A stretch of 64,000 bases of DNA from Gaertneriomyces semiglobifer (GCA_025558075.1 JAHLKF010000017.1:248001-312000), one strand, 5' to 3'. Counted from the first letter of the stretch, positions 23,593 to 34,959 are shown. Numbers and translations are program-made. Notes: generated by a model not told the origin, from the sequence alone.

Positions 23593-24124
23593 GATGATGA
23601 CGCCCTTTTATACGATGAGCACGAAGCGCAGTGCAACTTTGGGAGATGGAGATGGAGATGGACAGGAGATGCCGCTTATGAACGCTGCCCTTTTCTTATA
23701 ACAAAAGAAACTCCGCATCCACAGCGCCGAACGTAATAAACAAAAAAAAAACGTTATCAAAAGTGCGCGAAAGAGGAACGTTCGGAATCCGGACGCGCGG
23801 CACCTTATTTTTGGAAGTGTGACATTTTTACATTGCATTGACACAACGTCGCAGAACAGCGATAGCGAGACGATGAAGGCTTATTGAAGCTGGGAAAATG
23901 CGTCGAGAATTGTCTGAGAGGTCGGTGCTGCAGTGCTCCAAGTCGGTTGAGGACCTGGCGTCGACGTAGTAACTGGAGGATGGATGTTCAAGTTCCGACC
24001 TGACGAGTGCAACTCCAAGAATAGCACATGGCCCCGGAATTTACAGGCCGACAAAGATAGTTGTCCATCATGACATTGGAGAATGGCTTTCAAGTGAGAT
24101 GAAGCCAGCAGGCAGGATATAGCT
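23593..24124. other. Divergent intergenic region, ALDH7A1 / FAM47-like
   Basis: About 530 bases. A short GGAGAT repeat lies at about 23642-23661 and a run of ten A residues at about 23741-23750. There is no convincing gene. Both promoters must be here. Confidence 0.55.
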
Positions 24125-25655
24125 ATGACCACTCCAGCGCCATGTCATCATACTTCCTACAGTTATCCGCTTCCGTACACGGTTTCTTCGCAACAAGTAG
24201 AATGGATCCCGCCGCTGCCCACGGAACTTCCATTAGTGCATCCGCACCCTCTGCCCGCAGGAAGACCCGCCGATAGTTACATGCACATGCTGAAGCTTTT
24301 CCCTCGTCAGCTTATTGCACAAACCCATACGTCGGCTCTTCAGAAAGGACTAGAGGACAAGATGTTAAGAGAGTTCGAGGGATTGACGAGAGACCAGCGA
24401 CTTGCCGTACTAAAAGTGGTTGAAGAGAACGACAAGATGAGAAGGCGGGTCGTGTTCGGAGAAGCTGAAGACTCCTATGGATATGGTGATGAAGATTCGA
24501 GTTTTGACGCTGATGATTACGAGTTTGAAATTCAAGCAAATCCCTCACCATGCGTTGGAGGTATCAGAAGTGACTATATCTCGCTCGTCTCCCGTTGGTT
24601 ATTTTAACCATCATATTCCTTCAGAAGCAAGGCCCATGCGCTTGTCGTCCACTGCTCGACCTTTGTCACCCGCTGAGCGACCAACGCCGTCACCCGAGAA
24701 CTCGCTTCGCAGCCGATATGGTCAACTCATCCATCGCCCCATTCCCACCGCGAGCGGCATCTCCAATCACACCCTGTCGGGCTCGACGTTGGACACAACC
24801 ATGAGCCAAATGCACGCGACCACGCAGAACCTTCAAAAATGGGTAGAAGAGGTCTTAGAAGCTCCAGTAAACTTCTTACCTCCAGAGGAGAACGGTGGCA
24901 AAGTGAGCGGAGAAGCCAGTGGAAATGGGTCAGGACAAGCCAAGGAACAGAAGGATTCTGACTCGGACACCGGGGAGGGGTTTTCTGTTCTCCTTTCTGC
25001 CAGCAAACCGTCCATTTTAGAGTCCAAACCGTCGCGCAGACTACGGATTATGCGTGAAACGAATCCACCCGAGTCATTAAGGACTATGACTGGGAGGGAG
25101 CCGGCCGAAGGGATCAAGCGACGGGAGAGGCGAGTAAGGGGACCGGAAGGCCCGCGCAGAGAAGGTATAAAGAATGAGAAGCGATTTAAGTATGGAGCTT
25201 ATTGGGTACGACCCGATCGGTGGGAGGAGTATGTTAAGAAAGAAGAAGAAGAGAGTAGAAAAAAGGTCACTTTGGCTAGGCGCGGTTTCATCGCTGCGTG
25301 GGCTAACATACTGTTGTAGGCATTCATAATCACTCCAACTCCACATTATACCTCTATTGTGCAACAGAAACTTGAAGATATTACACAGAAGCGTGCCCGT
25401 GAGGAATCGGCGCTTCTCGCAGCGCTAAACACTAGCTTGAACGCGGATAGCACAAGTCCCATGCGGAAGTTTCAATCTAGCAAGAGTCTACACGGCAGCG
25501 GTGGCACACTATCCCGAAGTCAGGCAGGAAGTCGGCACGGCAGCGGATTGGACAGGCGCGCGGGTGGTGATTTGGGCGACGTGGACGATGAGCTGCATGA
25601 TGTTGTGGAACCGACACTGAGGAGACCGACGAGCGGACGACGAGCTGTGTATTGA
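24125..25655 (+). CDS. FAM47-like protein, possibly flagellar
   Basis: Exons 24125-24560, 24625-25265, 25320-25655; 470 aa. No enzymatic domain. The clearest mark is KRFKYGAYWVRPDRWEEYV, which resembles the KYGAWYL-x-P-x-x-W motif of FAM47/C22orf23-type proteins of ciliated organisms. Other parts are a helical block (MHMLKLFPRQLIAQTHTSAL), an acidic stretch (EDSSFDADDYEFE), Ser/Pro-rich linkers and a final coiled-coil-like segment with basic tail. Both junctions keep phase. It ends 23 bp from the stop of the convergent RJL GTPase gene, a flagellum-linked gene. The family assignment is tentative; that it is a real gene is better supported. Confidence 0.6.
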
Positions 25656-25678
25656 TTGCGACCTCGAATGCCAATCTA

Positions 25679-26381
25679 TCAAGACGTTTCTTGCAATTTG
25701 GTTACCACGCCGTCCCACAAACTCTCCCACATCTCCATAACACCGTCGCCCGTCTTCGAGCTCGTTTCCCAATAGCTCACGCCCATCTTCTTTGCAACTT
25801 GCTCGCCTTGTTCTCTGGTCACTTTTCGATTTTCTTTGTCTGTCTTGGTAGCTACCAAGAGTATGAGGGGCTCTGATGGACAATAATTTCGTAGCTCTTC
25901 CATCCATCGGTTGAGACTATCAAAGCTGCTCTGATTGCACACGTCGTATACCAAGATGACGCCATGGGTGTCCTTGTAGAACTCATTGCGGATTTCGAAA
26001 TAGACTGGATCACCTGCCACATCCCAGAAGTTTACCTTGACTACGAGGGCACGTCGTTGAGTTCTCAGAAGTCTAAACCAAAGCTCCAGCTGATGGAACA
26101 GTACCTTCTTCGTCGTCCACCGAGACCGTTTTTACCCCGTAATCAATTCCAATAGTCGCTATGTAATCTTGAATAAACTACTATGCACCCGCCGTCTCGT
26201 CAAAATCACTGATTGTCTGCGCTCATAATCGGCCCATGCAAAAGCTCACCTTATTCTCGCAATATCGCTTTATCAAGCAACTTTTCCCCACTCCCGCATC
26301 TCCCATAGACAGAATCTTGATTCGCAAGCCCGGGAACTTTGTTACGAGCTGCGTCGAGAGATGCCCTGGCGTCCTGTCCAT
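25679..26381 (-). CDS. RJL-family small GTPase (DNAJC27/RBJ-like, no J domain)
   Basis: Exons 26381-26250, 26177-26105, 26040-25679; 188 aa. G-domain motifs: P-loop GDAGVGKS (residues 27-34), TIGIDYGVKTV (switch I), WDVAGDP (G3, where Rab proteins have WDTAGQE), TKTD (G4) and ETSSKTG (G5). IRNEFYKDTHGVILVYDV and the N-terminal PGLRIKILSMGDAGVGKSC match RJL/RBJ rather than Rab. In animals the family often carries a C-terminal DnaJ domain; here the protein stops after the G domain and has no prenylation cysteines. RJL proteins are known mainly from flagellated eukaryotes. WDVAGDP lacks the catalytic Gln, suggesting slow hydrolysis. Confidence 0.93.
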
Positions 26382-26652
26382 TGCATCTGCGTTTCGTGCA
26401 ATGGTTTCGTCGAACAACGTCGTTCCGCGCGCGTGTTTTGCGCTGGACAACAGCCGACGATTTATTTTATCAGCGCACACACAAAAACCGACATCGTTGC
26501 CGACCCCGGTCAAACCAAGGCAGACTTTCAAGGAAGCTGACAGCGGAACATTGCAGTGGAAGCGTGGCGACGGTCTCGGCAGTCTCGTAGTTGGATTCGT
26601 GGCATTTGCATTAGGGGAGCGAACGGCCAAGGAAAAAAATAACCACATCAGC
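26382..26652. promoter_or_regulatory. Bidirectional promoter region, RJL / CTK3-like
   Basis: These 271 bases separate two divergent start codons. An open frame that runs through the region on the plus strand from about 26236 begins inside the RJL gene and shows no family sequence, so I do not call it. No specific element is recognised. Confidence 0.45.
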
Positions 26653-28059
26653 ATGAGTTCACCGGACCCGGACAGTATGGTCCCGGAGGATACGTTCCAC
26701 CGTCTGGTTGCGATGGACGAGTACTTGAGTGCGGAGATGGACTTGCCGTGGACGGATGGGGATGTACAGAGGTATGCTCGGCCGCTGGTTTCAAGCCTTG
26801 TACACTTCCCGGTGGAAGGCTGCTAACTGTTGGTGCTTTATTGAGTAGAGTAAGAGATAGCATCTGTAACCGGTATAAAGGGGATGCAGACAGTGTTTAC
26901 GGGATGGTCATAAATAAACTGATGAGTCCGAAGGTATGTTTTGAGCTTCAATGTTGACGGCAATGGTGTCCTCTGTAACAAACCTTTCGGTTAGACACAT
27001 GTGTTTGCTCGGATGAATTTGCTTTTTCTACTGGATAAATTCTGCATCGACAACTTCACAGCTACCGATCGACCATTTCACACTCTATATTCTTCCGTTG
27101 CTAAGGATTTGGTCAGGATATGTAATTGGGTACTCGATATTGGTGACGCAGAACCACCAAACCGACCAGCAAATGCAAATATCGCTTGGATGCGAAAGGT
27201 ACTTCTAAGATATACGTTTACAGAGAAGTTGAGAACTATTTGCTAAGCTCTTGACTGAATCACAGGTCCTTGCTGGATGGCGCCGGCGAGGCATGTTCGA
27301 CGGGGATACCTTAGCGAGAGTGGACAGTCGAATATGTGCGTCAGAGGCTTTGGCAGAGTATGTTCATTTCGTTCAGTTTGCCAAAGAGTTTGGCTGATGT
27401 TCCGGCGCCCTTGTTAGAATTCCGTTTGAAGACGGTCCCAAGTATGACGATGAGAAAATCGACCGAAGAATGGATGCTGATCGGGACAGGGTAGGACATA
27501 AGAATGTGGAATTTCTACATACGTACGCTAACATGCGATTTGGTAGCAAAAACAAGAGCGAGAGGATTGGTTTGCGCGTCGCATAAGCGATTCTTGGGAG
27601 GAGCTGCCGGATACCTGGTTTCTTTCGTCAAGCATAAATTACGAAGACCTTCGGATCCATGAGTTCTGGCTAGCTTCACCGGATGAGCTTACCAGCGAGG
27701 ATCTCGAGTGCATCAGCCGCGAGAACGAAAAATATCGGATATCGTGCATAGAGAGAGTGCACATGCATTCCCTTGATAAGGACAAGCTCGCCTTTTCACC
27801 GACATACCCAGCGCAAGTCGCATCCCCCGCCAATGGTCTACAATACCCATCCCCAGCATACTACGGCACGTCATCACTTCCGGATCACGCCCATTCTGAA
27901 TCACGCTCACACAAGATCTTACCTGCCATCGGGCGTCACAGCTCCAAGAGCAGCAGTGCCAAGTACGGTAGTAGAAGTCATACTCCGACGGGTACCGGCA
28001 GAACTCCACTTGTGTCGGCAGGGGAAACCGGATATTCTAGAAAAGGACAGTGGGGTTAA
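26653..28059 (+). CDS. CTK3-like protein (CTD kinase I gamma subunit type, CID-like N-terminus)
   Basis: Exons 26653-26771, 26849-26933, 26995-27198, 27266-27357, 27418-27490, 27547-28059; 361 aa. The N-terminal half is helical with a CID-like pattern: VYGMVINKLMSPKTHVFARM, LLFLLDKFC and LVRICNWVLDIGD. A basic/acidic block follows (DRRMDADRDRQKQEREDWFA). These match the CTK3 architecture (Ctk3/Lsg1), a regulatory partner of the kinase that phosphorylates Ser2 of the RNA polymerase II CTD. The C-terminal 90 residues are Ser/Pro/His-rich and lineage-specific. All exon junctions keep phase, but similarity is judged by eye and moderate. Confidence 0.65.
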
Positions 28060-28576
28060 TGCGGGCTGTACTTGCATTTGACCGGCAACGCATTAATAGC
28101 TTCATCTGCTCGGGACACCGCACGTTGCCCGGACAGCTCTACACCTGACGGCCATCTTCGCTTTTGCCGTTACAGTAATTAGCGTCCCCTTATATATGTT
28201 CGCTGAATATAAATTGGCACGGACAACTGATAAGGACATCGTGGCGGGGTCGTCGGGTAGGAAACGTCCTTCGGTCATGTTGTGGGTGCCAGGCAATGGG
28301 GATGTCATGGACTTGCCTGAACTACGAGCATACCGCTGCTATCTCGACATGAGACTGCTTTTGCAAAGACGCCGTCACATCGACCGTGAGCGTCTCACTT
28401 ACGCGCTTAAGCGACGCACTTGTTAACTTTCGGTCGAATGTCTTGAGTGAGTGTCTTGTGCGAACAATGCAACCATGATGGATAATCCGTATTCACCAGC
28501 GTTGTGGGTTCCTCGAGTCGGGCCATTGACTTCACGTTACAACATTGCGGCATTATTGTAGCTGGCACTCATCAAG
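28060..28576. other. Intergenic between CTK3-like and F-box genes
   Basis: About 520 bases. An AT-rich patch (CCCTTATATATGTTC) lies at about 28188-28202. A short frame at 28196-28426 has no known domain. I see nothing else. Confidence 0.5.
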
Positions 28577-29623
28577 ATGGCTTTAACAATCGCCAACAGG
28601 CAACATCTTCCACCGGAGTTATTGGTTAAGATAATGGATGTTCTTCCTGAGGAGGGCCGTCTTGAGACCTTACGCAATGCAGCCATTCTATGCAAAGCAT
28701 GGCACTCTCTGTTGACTCGAGCGCTTTATCGTAACATTCGCATCAAGAGCATGGCTGGGTTGCAAGCGATTGAATTGGCTCTTCGCCGGGATGAGCAGCT
28801 GTTGGATTGCACGGCTTCGCTAGAAGTCGGGGGTTATTTTACTGCTTGGAATGATGAGACTGCAGCCCGTTTGATATGTGTGCTGCGTCCGGGGATGATT
28901 TTGAAGTTAGATATTACTGCCCTTAACAAAGTTGGACCTCACAAGCGAATCCTATCTATTACGTTTGGAGCACCTAAAGCAATAGGCTACGGACGTGTTC
29001 TGGCCACGCTGGAGTTCGACATCGGTGTTGCGTATGATCAGCTCCGGACGGTTAAGGGTATTCGCTGGTTGGTCATACAGCGACTCGTCGATGCAATAGC
29101 AGGCTTGAATAGGAGGACTTTGCGTTGCGTCTGTATCAATAATGCGATCGACGCTTGTGCCACCCCATTGTTTTTCTTACCGATCTTTCCGAAGGTGGAT
29201 ACCCTGGTTTTGCGGTCCTTTGGATACAGTTCATGCGACTTTACAAAGTTTCCTGCGTTTCGCGTCGTTTGCTGTCAAGGTATGATGGATGGTAGCGTGA
29301 TACATAAGTTGCCGGATGCTGTTGACGTCCTCCGCATTGAAGTGGGTGCGGAACTTTGGCCCCTGCCTTTCCCACGCTGGCATAGTCTCAGGAAGACCCG
29401 TCGGTTGGAGTACGTTTTGACGATTGGTTTGGGTAGTTGGCCAGAGAGTATGATTAGGGAACAAATGCTGCATGCATTGAAAGAGTACAACGGAGGCGGT
29501 ACGATCGCGATTCGACACTGCCCACTGAACGGGCCGCGTAAGGAGGAACCGGCGTACATGCAGATTATTAGGCAAACAATAGAACGGAGTGGCAAGTTTA
29601 ACACAGTTTTAAGTGTCGTATGA
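28577..29623 (+). CDS. F-box-like protein
   Basis: Single exon from an ATG, 348 aa. Residues about 8-60 fit an F-box: LPPELLVKIMDVLPEEGRLE then CKAWHSLLTRALYRNIRIKS. The rest is rich in leucine with irregular LRR-like spacing, as in the large F-box gene families of chytrids and mushrooms. Such proteins recruit substrates to SCF ubiquitin ligases through Skp1. No substrate can be inferred. It is the only multi-kilobase neighbour here without an intron, and may be a recent family copy. Confidence 0.7.
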   Translation: MALTIANRQHLPPELLVKIMDVLPEEGRLETLRNAAILCKAWHSLLTRALYRNIRIKSMAGLQAIELALRRDEQLLDCTASLEVGGYFTAWNDETAARLICVLRPGMILKLDITALNKVGPHKRILSITFGAPKAIGYGRVLATLEFDIGVAYDQLRTVKGIRWLVIQRLVDAIAGLNRRTLRCVCINNAIDACATPLFFLPIFPKVDTLVLRSFGYSSCDFTKFPAFRVVCCQGMMDGSVIHKLPDAVDVLRIEVGAELWPLPFPRWHSLRKTRRLEYVLTIGLGSWPESMIREQMLHALKEYNGGGTIAIRHCPLNGPRKEEPAYMQIIRQTIERSGKFNTVLSVV

Positions 29624-29788
29624 CATGCCGAATATACAGGTCTTTACAGTGTCGGTGTCAAAGTGCTATAATGCAACGCCGTATCCTTCCAGAAAGTTTC
29701 CCACGAGTCGCTACAGTGAGCGCATTTCGAGACATGGTTTATGCTGTAGTTGAATGCACACGCTAAGCGAATCATATGTAGTGGCGGA

Positions 29789-31212
29789 CTACAGAGGGTC
29801 GGAGGCAGGGTGACTCTTAGGCGTAACATACTGCTGAACGTTAGCCATCCCCTTCCCGCTGATGACCAGAGGTATTTGGCCTACGCAGTTCATTGATAAT
29901 TGTTTCGGTCGCACCAGTTGAACATACTCTCCATCTGTGAAACCCAGCGTCATATCAGATGAATGCTGCCATATGCTGGAGATGTTAGGGACACATACCG
30001 ATGTACACGAAAGCCTTATTAATTCCCTGTAAGAAAGGAGTGTTAACGCCTGTGTAAAGAATTGAAAATCTGAATGGCCTGTCTTACCTTCTCACTTTCA
30101 TGAAACTTCACCGTGACCGGGCATTTTAGCTGTCCCAGAACCTCAATCTGTGTTTTGACTCCAGCGGCGGCTCCCACATTGTTTGCAATGTATCGACGCT
30201 TATGTGGATAAACAAACATCTCGATGCTACCATCATCCACGTTTTGTTTTGGAATTTCTCCACCGACAACTGTTGACTGTGAATTCCACAATGAAAAATC
30301 GGTGCCTCCTGCGACGGGGACGTTCTGAAGGGTGACTTGTATGCATGGATGTGCGTCTAGTTCTTTGGACGACCACGTCTGGGTTTCAGATGAAATTGAT
30401 TTGATCAAACGGCCGATATTGGGATGTGGCCGAAATAGTTGCTGCAAGAAGAGGTCAGCAACCAACATTTGAATACGACCACAAGGAAAATGACTGCTTG
30501 CATCATTCATTACCTTGATAACGTTAATGCTTGAGACAAGCATGTTGCATACACGCGACCGCGTGCGGTGTTGCTCAATGAACCTTCCGAACCTCGCCTC
30601 CAATCCGATACAGCATTGTAGAATCATGTAATGTGTTGCCTGCGTAGGTTTTGCTGCACTGCCATCCTTAGACTCTTCAAACCCGTCGACCTGCACTTGC
30701 ATCAAGTCCACCGTGACCACGGACGCTTGAATCACTTCACGGATCAGCTCCGGTAGCTCGTCAATGAATCCACGCGACATTGAAGCGCCCCATCCTGTAA
30801 ACTTTGCAAGAATATTTGCTGTTCCAAAGGGAAGAACGGCGAACGCTATTCGTTTGTTGAACACTGGCACGTTGCGCTGATGCAGAGCTCCAACTATTGC
30901 CGGAATGGTACCATCTCCTCCACACGACAAAACCCAACATGCCGGACGGGCGGTTTCTATTGGTGCAGAGGTTGATTCCTTTGAAGATGCAATTTTTTCA
31001 ACATGTTCCAGTGCTTTTCTAAACGAATGTTTGTCTTTGAGATTGTAACAGTACAGATCCACTCTTGGCGAATCAATCTTGTGCGGAAATGAGAGTTCCT
31101 GCAGTTGCTTGGCTCGACGACTTCCACTTCCAGGGTTATAGACAGCAATCACTGTTTTAGGGGCACCAGTATCGTCTTGCATCGGATGAACAGAAGCTGG
31201 TGAGACAGCCAT
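29789..31212 (-). CDS. Diacylglycerol/lipid kinase (DAGK catalytic plus accessory domain)
   Basis: Exons 31212-30088, 30026-29999, 29934-29789; 432 aa. The ATG at 31212 is the first in the open frame. Residues about 19-170 carry the catalytic fold: VIAVYNPGSGSRRAKQ, CGGDGT (98-102) and VLPFGTANILAKFTGWG. The accessory domain continues with VDDGSIEMFVYPHK, CPVTVKFHESEK and YIDGEYVQL, and the last two exons are needed to supply it. The family phosphorylates diacylglycerol (or ceramide/sphingosine) to signalling lipids. The order NPGSG...GGDGT...PFGTAN with a VDDG and DGE accessory region favours a eukaryotic-type diacylglycerol kinase without C1 domains. Substrate is unproven. Confidence 0.85.
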
Positions 31213-31927
31213 TCCTATTGTCAAGCTTGCACGAAAACTACAACCTTCTTAAATCGGGCTTGTAGAAGAGGACTTTGAAATTCAAAGAGAAACCATTCTC
31301 TACCACACCACATTTGCTTAAATACTCGGTCACCAGAGACGGCATTGCATATTGAAAACCGGGGGTTTTTGCAAGGCCAGAATCAACACGACGACGACGA
31401 CGAGCCAAGAGACGCAGGCACACGCCTCGAGGCGGAGTTTGCACGCGTCAGAGCCTTACGTCATCGTCGACGAACGGCCGAGATTAACGATCGTAGAACA
31501 GAACAAAGGCTTTTTACCGAGACAGCGACAGGATTCTGAAGAGGCGAGAGGGAGAAGAAATGAAGCCAGGGAAGTGTAAGTAGATCTAGAGGGGGATAGA
31601 TCGTAGAGAGAAAGAGGAATGCGAAACAAGGTAAACCCGTGCCAGGACAGCCCTGTGTCTGCACTTTTCGCCTATCCCAGTATTGCATGGGTGCACAGCG
31701 CAACAAACTCTAGATTCTATGCCAAGTAAACATCTTTCTCTTCAAGTTCAAGAGACGCTCTCTACGTGTAATGACCGTTCGTCCAGTCTCTGCTCGTGGA
31801 AATGCTGGCCTCTAAGTTATCTTATCGATAACAAGTACGCGCGAATGTCCAGTGCAAAGCAAGTTAACTGGTTTGCATCAAAGGGCATCAAAAGTATCTT
31901 TGTCCTGAAATTGGTAGCATCGCAAAA
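31213..31927. other. Divergent intergenic region, DAG kinase / MscL
   Basis: About 715 bases. Short frames at 31345-31579 are Arg/Glu-rich because of GA-rich sequence and show no domain. The frame at 31683-32114 overlaps the MscL first exon in another reading and is not supported. Confidence 0.5.
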
Positions 31928-32929
31928 ATGGATGCGGACACTACAAAGCTCCGACATGTCAAGAACGCTCTGCAAACCGAAACGGAGACGGCCGTCCCGA
32001 AAATACGACTGCCACCAGTCAAACGACATCTCTTCAAAAACCATCGCATTTTTCTCTCCTTCGTCAAGCAATTTGTCGATTTTCTTTCCAAAAGGGTACG
32101 TTTCTAATAAATAGTTGCGTCGTTATTAGCAGCGACAGTGCATGCATCGGCGGAACGCCCGTGCCATGTCGGCATTCACTGTACAAAGAGTGAAAAAAGT
32201 ACTATTACACTCTAGCGTGTTCTCATAATATGTAATGTGCCCACCGAATCACAGAATCTCTTGGACACCGGCATCGGCATTGTCATTGGGTCGTCCTTCT
32301 CGGCAATGATTCAGACCCTTGTCGATGACCTGTTGACACCGCTGCTCGGTCTCATTGTGGGATCTCGCATGAGCAACTGGTTCTTCGTCCTGAGGTATGT
32401 ATCTTACCAACTTTGCATGCGCCTGTTTCTATCGGTTGAACTGGCTCATTTGGAAAAAAAACCACTTTCAGGAGAGGCCCCTTGGCCAAGAAATCGGGCA
32501 GGCGTCCTAAGTACCTTACCGTGGCAGAGGCAAACGCAGATGGTGCTGTCATTTTGAATTTTGGGCGGGCTGCTGAAAGCACTGTGCGTTTCATCTGTGT
32601 CGCCACTGCAGTTTTTGCCGTGTGGAAAAGTGAGCATATCTGGTTCATGCTCGTTTTCTCTTGGAGGCTTTCTAACAGACTGCGATCCAGTGCTTACGAA
32701 TATCCACGAGGCGAACAAGACTCTCCTGACCCCTATCCTAGGTCCACCATCTGACCAAGGAGAGCCACCAGAACTGAAATTAACCGCTCCAGACCGTGTC
32801 AATCCACACGAGCCCACAAAGGAATGCCCAGAGTGCGTATCTAAAATCCCTGTTCGTGCATCGCGTTGCCCCTTCTGCACTTCAGAGGTCGCTACCCTCA
32901 AAGGTGGTGTCGTCATATTGCACCATTGA
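31928..32929 (+). CDS. mscL: Large-conductance mechanosensitive channel, MscL type
   Basis: Exons 31928-32095, 32255-32394, 32472-32629, 32679-32929; 238 aa, longer than the bacterial 130-150 aa. After an N-terminal extension, FVKQFVDFLSKR precedes TM1 (NLLDTGIGIVIGSSFSAM...TPLLGL), matching the bacterial FxxFxxRGNVVDLAVGVIIG...MPPLGL pattern. TM2 follows ILNFG (FICVATAVFAVW). Near the C-terminus there is a four-cysteine zinc ribbon (ECPECVSKIP...RCPFCTSEV; Cys 205, 208, 219, 222), as in many bacterial MscL proteins. It would act as an osmotic safety valve in a membrane. Introns of 159, 77, 49 bp show it is resident in the genome, not contamination. Ancient bacterial transfer is likely but unproven. 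Confidence 0.88.
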
Positions 32930-33081
32930 TGTATCGATCGCAAGCTTGTCCGATCCTCGAATCGTTGTGTAATCAGGTGTATCCGTGCTGAACACGATGC
33001 TCGCGTAGGAATGGATGCAAGCGTACACAGACGCACATGTATATTGCGGTGGTGATCTATTGTCCCAATGCTTCATTCCAC

Positions 33082-34959
33082 TCATCGCAGTCTACCAATA
33101 GGTTCTCCCATTTTGATCTTCGCTTCAGGTTCAATCAAGAATTCAAAATTCTGGGGGGCTTCAAATACCAAAACTACCGTGCTGCCCAGCATGAATCCTC
33201 CCATTTCCTGCCCCTTGTGCAGTTGGGGTTTGCTCATGTACAACAGCTCATCATATTTTCCCGGTGGATGGGTAGCATATCGCCAAGATTGATTCGTACG
33301 CAGTTCCTGCAATCGAATGATGATGAGCCTTATACACATCAATCGGGATCACCAATACGAGGTAAAGCCTACCGGGTCAAAATCGACTCTAATGGCACCG
33401 ACATTAGTGGCCCCAACGGGTATCATAGAGAAAAAGCCGTACTTCCAATCGCCCATGAGTACAACCCGCTCATTCAAAACGAACAGGTTCTTGATCCAAG
33501 AAACAGCCATTGGAGAGACAGAGAAAAGTTCACCTAAGCAAAAAAAAAGGCAAGGTCACAGTAGGCTCGAGCGCCCATGCTCACAGTCCTCTGCCTTACC
33601 TGCAAAGTGTCGCCTACGGCTTACAGTCCAGTTGGCGGGCGAATGGAAACGATGATAATCCCCGGGAGCCAGGTATATTACAGCAAAGAAGAGCGCATTG
33701 CCGGGTTTCATCTTGTTTGGAGCATGTGGATGGCTCGCGATCAGCTGCCCGTTCGCGTCTAACCGTTGCCGCGGATCATCGCCAAGCATCTTGTCCAGCG
33801 AGTAATCTATGCTGTTGATCTCCGCAAAACTCTTGTCGGATACGATGCTCTCGGAATGACTCTCTTCCGCTTCTCTCAGAAGAGCCTTTCCATCCTCAGG
33901 CTCAGCGGCAGCGGCTATCTTACGTGTTTCTGCATGCGTTCCCAGTAGTGCATCCAGTGAATACGTCACGCCTTTGACTTGCTCAACTTGTCTCTCGCTG
34001 GTAATGAGACCAAAGTGTAATACTTTTCCATCGGCAGGACTGACCTAGATGCAATCGGTGTCAGCCGCTGGGTCACGTCAATGATGGCCTTGGTTCTCCA
34101 TACCAGAACAGCCTTTTCATCCACAGGTCGAGCATTCGGCTTTAATGCGCGATAAAAGAAGGTAGCGAGGTTCTCGTAGTGCGTGAGATCGGGATCTGCC
34201 ATCTCGTCCAAGTTACAGTTGAAAAACTTTGAGTACGTCGTGTACAATGGTGTTCGGAGCCATACTGGTACAGTCAGGTCGTTGACCCATCCCCACAGTC
34301 TAGAGATGGAACGTAGTGGCAAGAGCGCATAGAAATGCACCTGGATGGGATGCTCACCGTCAGCCATATGAATATATAAACGGGTGACCGAACGTATTTT
34401 GACATGTCGAATGATGGTCAGATAGCAAGGGGAGAGGAACCGACCTGCCATGGCCCTTCGATGACGACCCTTGGATGTCCATCAGCCACCGCATGCTGTT
34501 GTTTCTGACGATCTTCTTCGCGTCGACGGATGTGCAGGTAGTGCATGAAAGCCAAGCATGCTATGCCAAGCGATATCGGAATAGGATACCACACAATGCG
34601 CGTGCCTCCCACGATCTCTTTCACTTTCCGGAAGGCATCTGTAGCATGGTCATGAACAGAGAACGTCAGTGAGGGTGTGTGTCGGATCCGGCTTAAGTGT
34701 AGCGCCACTAGTAGACTGTATTACCTCGTTGCTCCTGCCACCACGATCTGTGCTGGTGCTGTTGATGCAAAGATCTAATGCATTGCTGGCGAAACGATGG
34801 CAGGCAGCGGAACAGATGGGATGCTCTCCTCGAAGAGCCGGGATTGAAGACGATGGCCATCGGTGAAGACGACTGCAACGCTGGCGAGGCAAGCCTACCA
34901 CCAAAGGCACGTACTGCCGCACCGCTGCCTAGTAACGAACAAGGCCTGAAGCTGGTCAT
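33082..34959 (-). CDS. PSD1: Phosphatidylserine decarboxylase, mitochondrial type
   Basis: Exons in coding order 34959-34725, 34638-34445, 34340-34104, 34044-33600, 33533-33373, 33306-33082; 498 aa. A basic presequence (residues 1-75) is followed by one membrane segment ([16 protein letters not shown]). The enzyme shows [50 protein letters not shown] and the self-cleavage site LGST (464-467), where Ser466 becomes the pyruvoyl group. It converts phosphatidylserine to PE in the mitochondrial inner membrane. Residues between SLDALLG and SLDKMLG form an insert with a repeated YSLD-x-x-LG motif. The exon 2 donor is GTCGGT. Confidence 0.95.

Noticed and set aside
26236..26826. 196-codon plus-strand frame between RJL and CTK3-like
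   Set aside because: It starts opposite the RJL P-loop exon; only its end coincides with the real CTK3 exon, in whose frame the ATG at 26653 is the proper start.
31683..32114. 143-codon frame overlapping the MscL first exon
   Set aside because: It is a different reading frame from the exon that supplies FVKQFVDFL before TM1, and lacks any domain.
33037..33537. 166-codon plus-strand frame
   Set aside because: Antisense to the last two PS decarboxylase exons.
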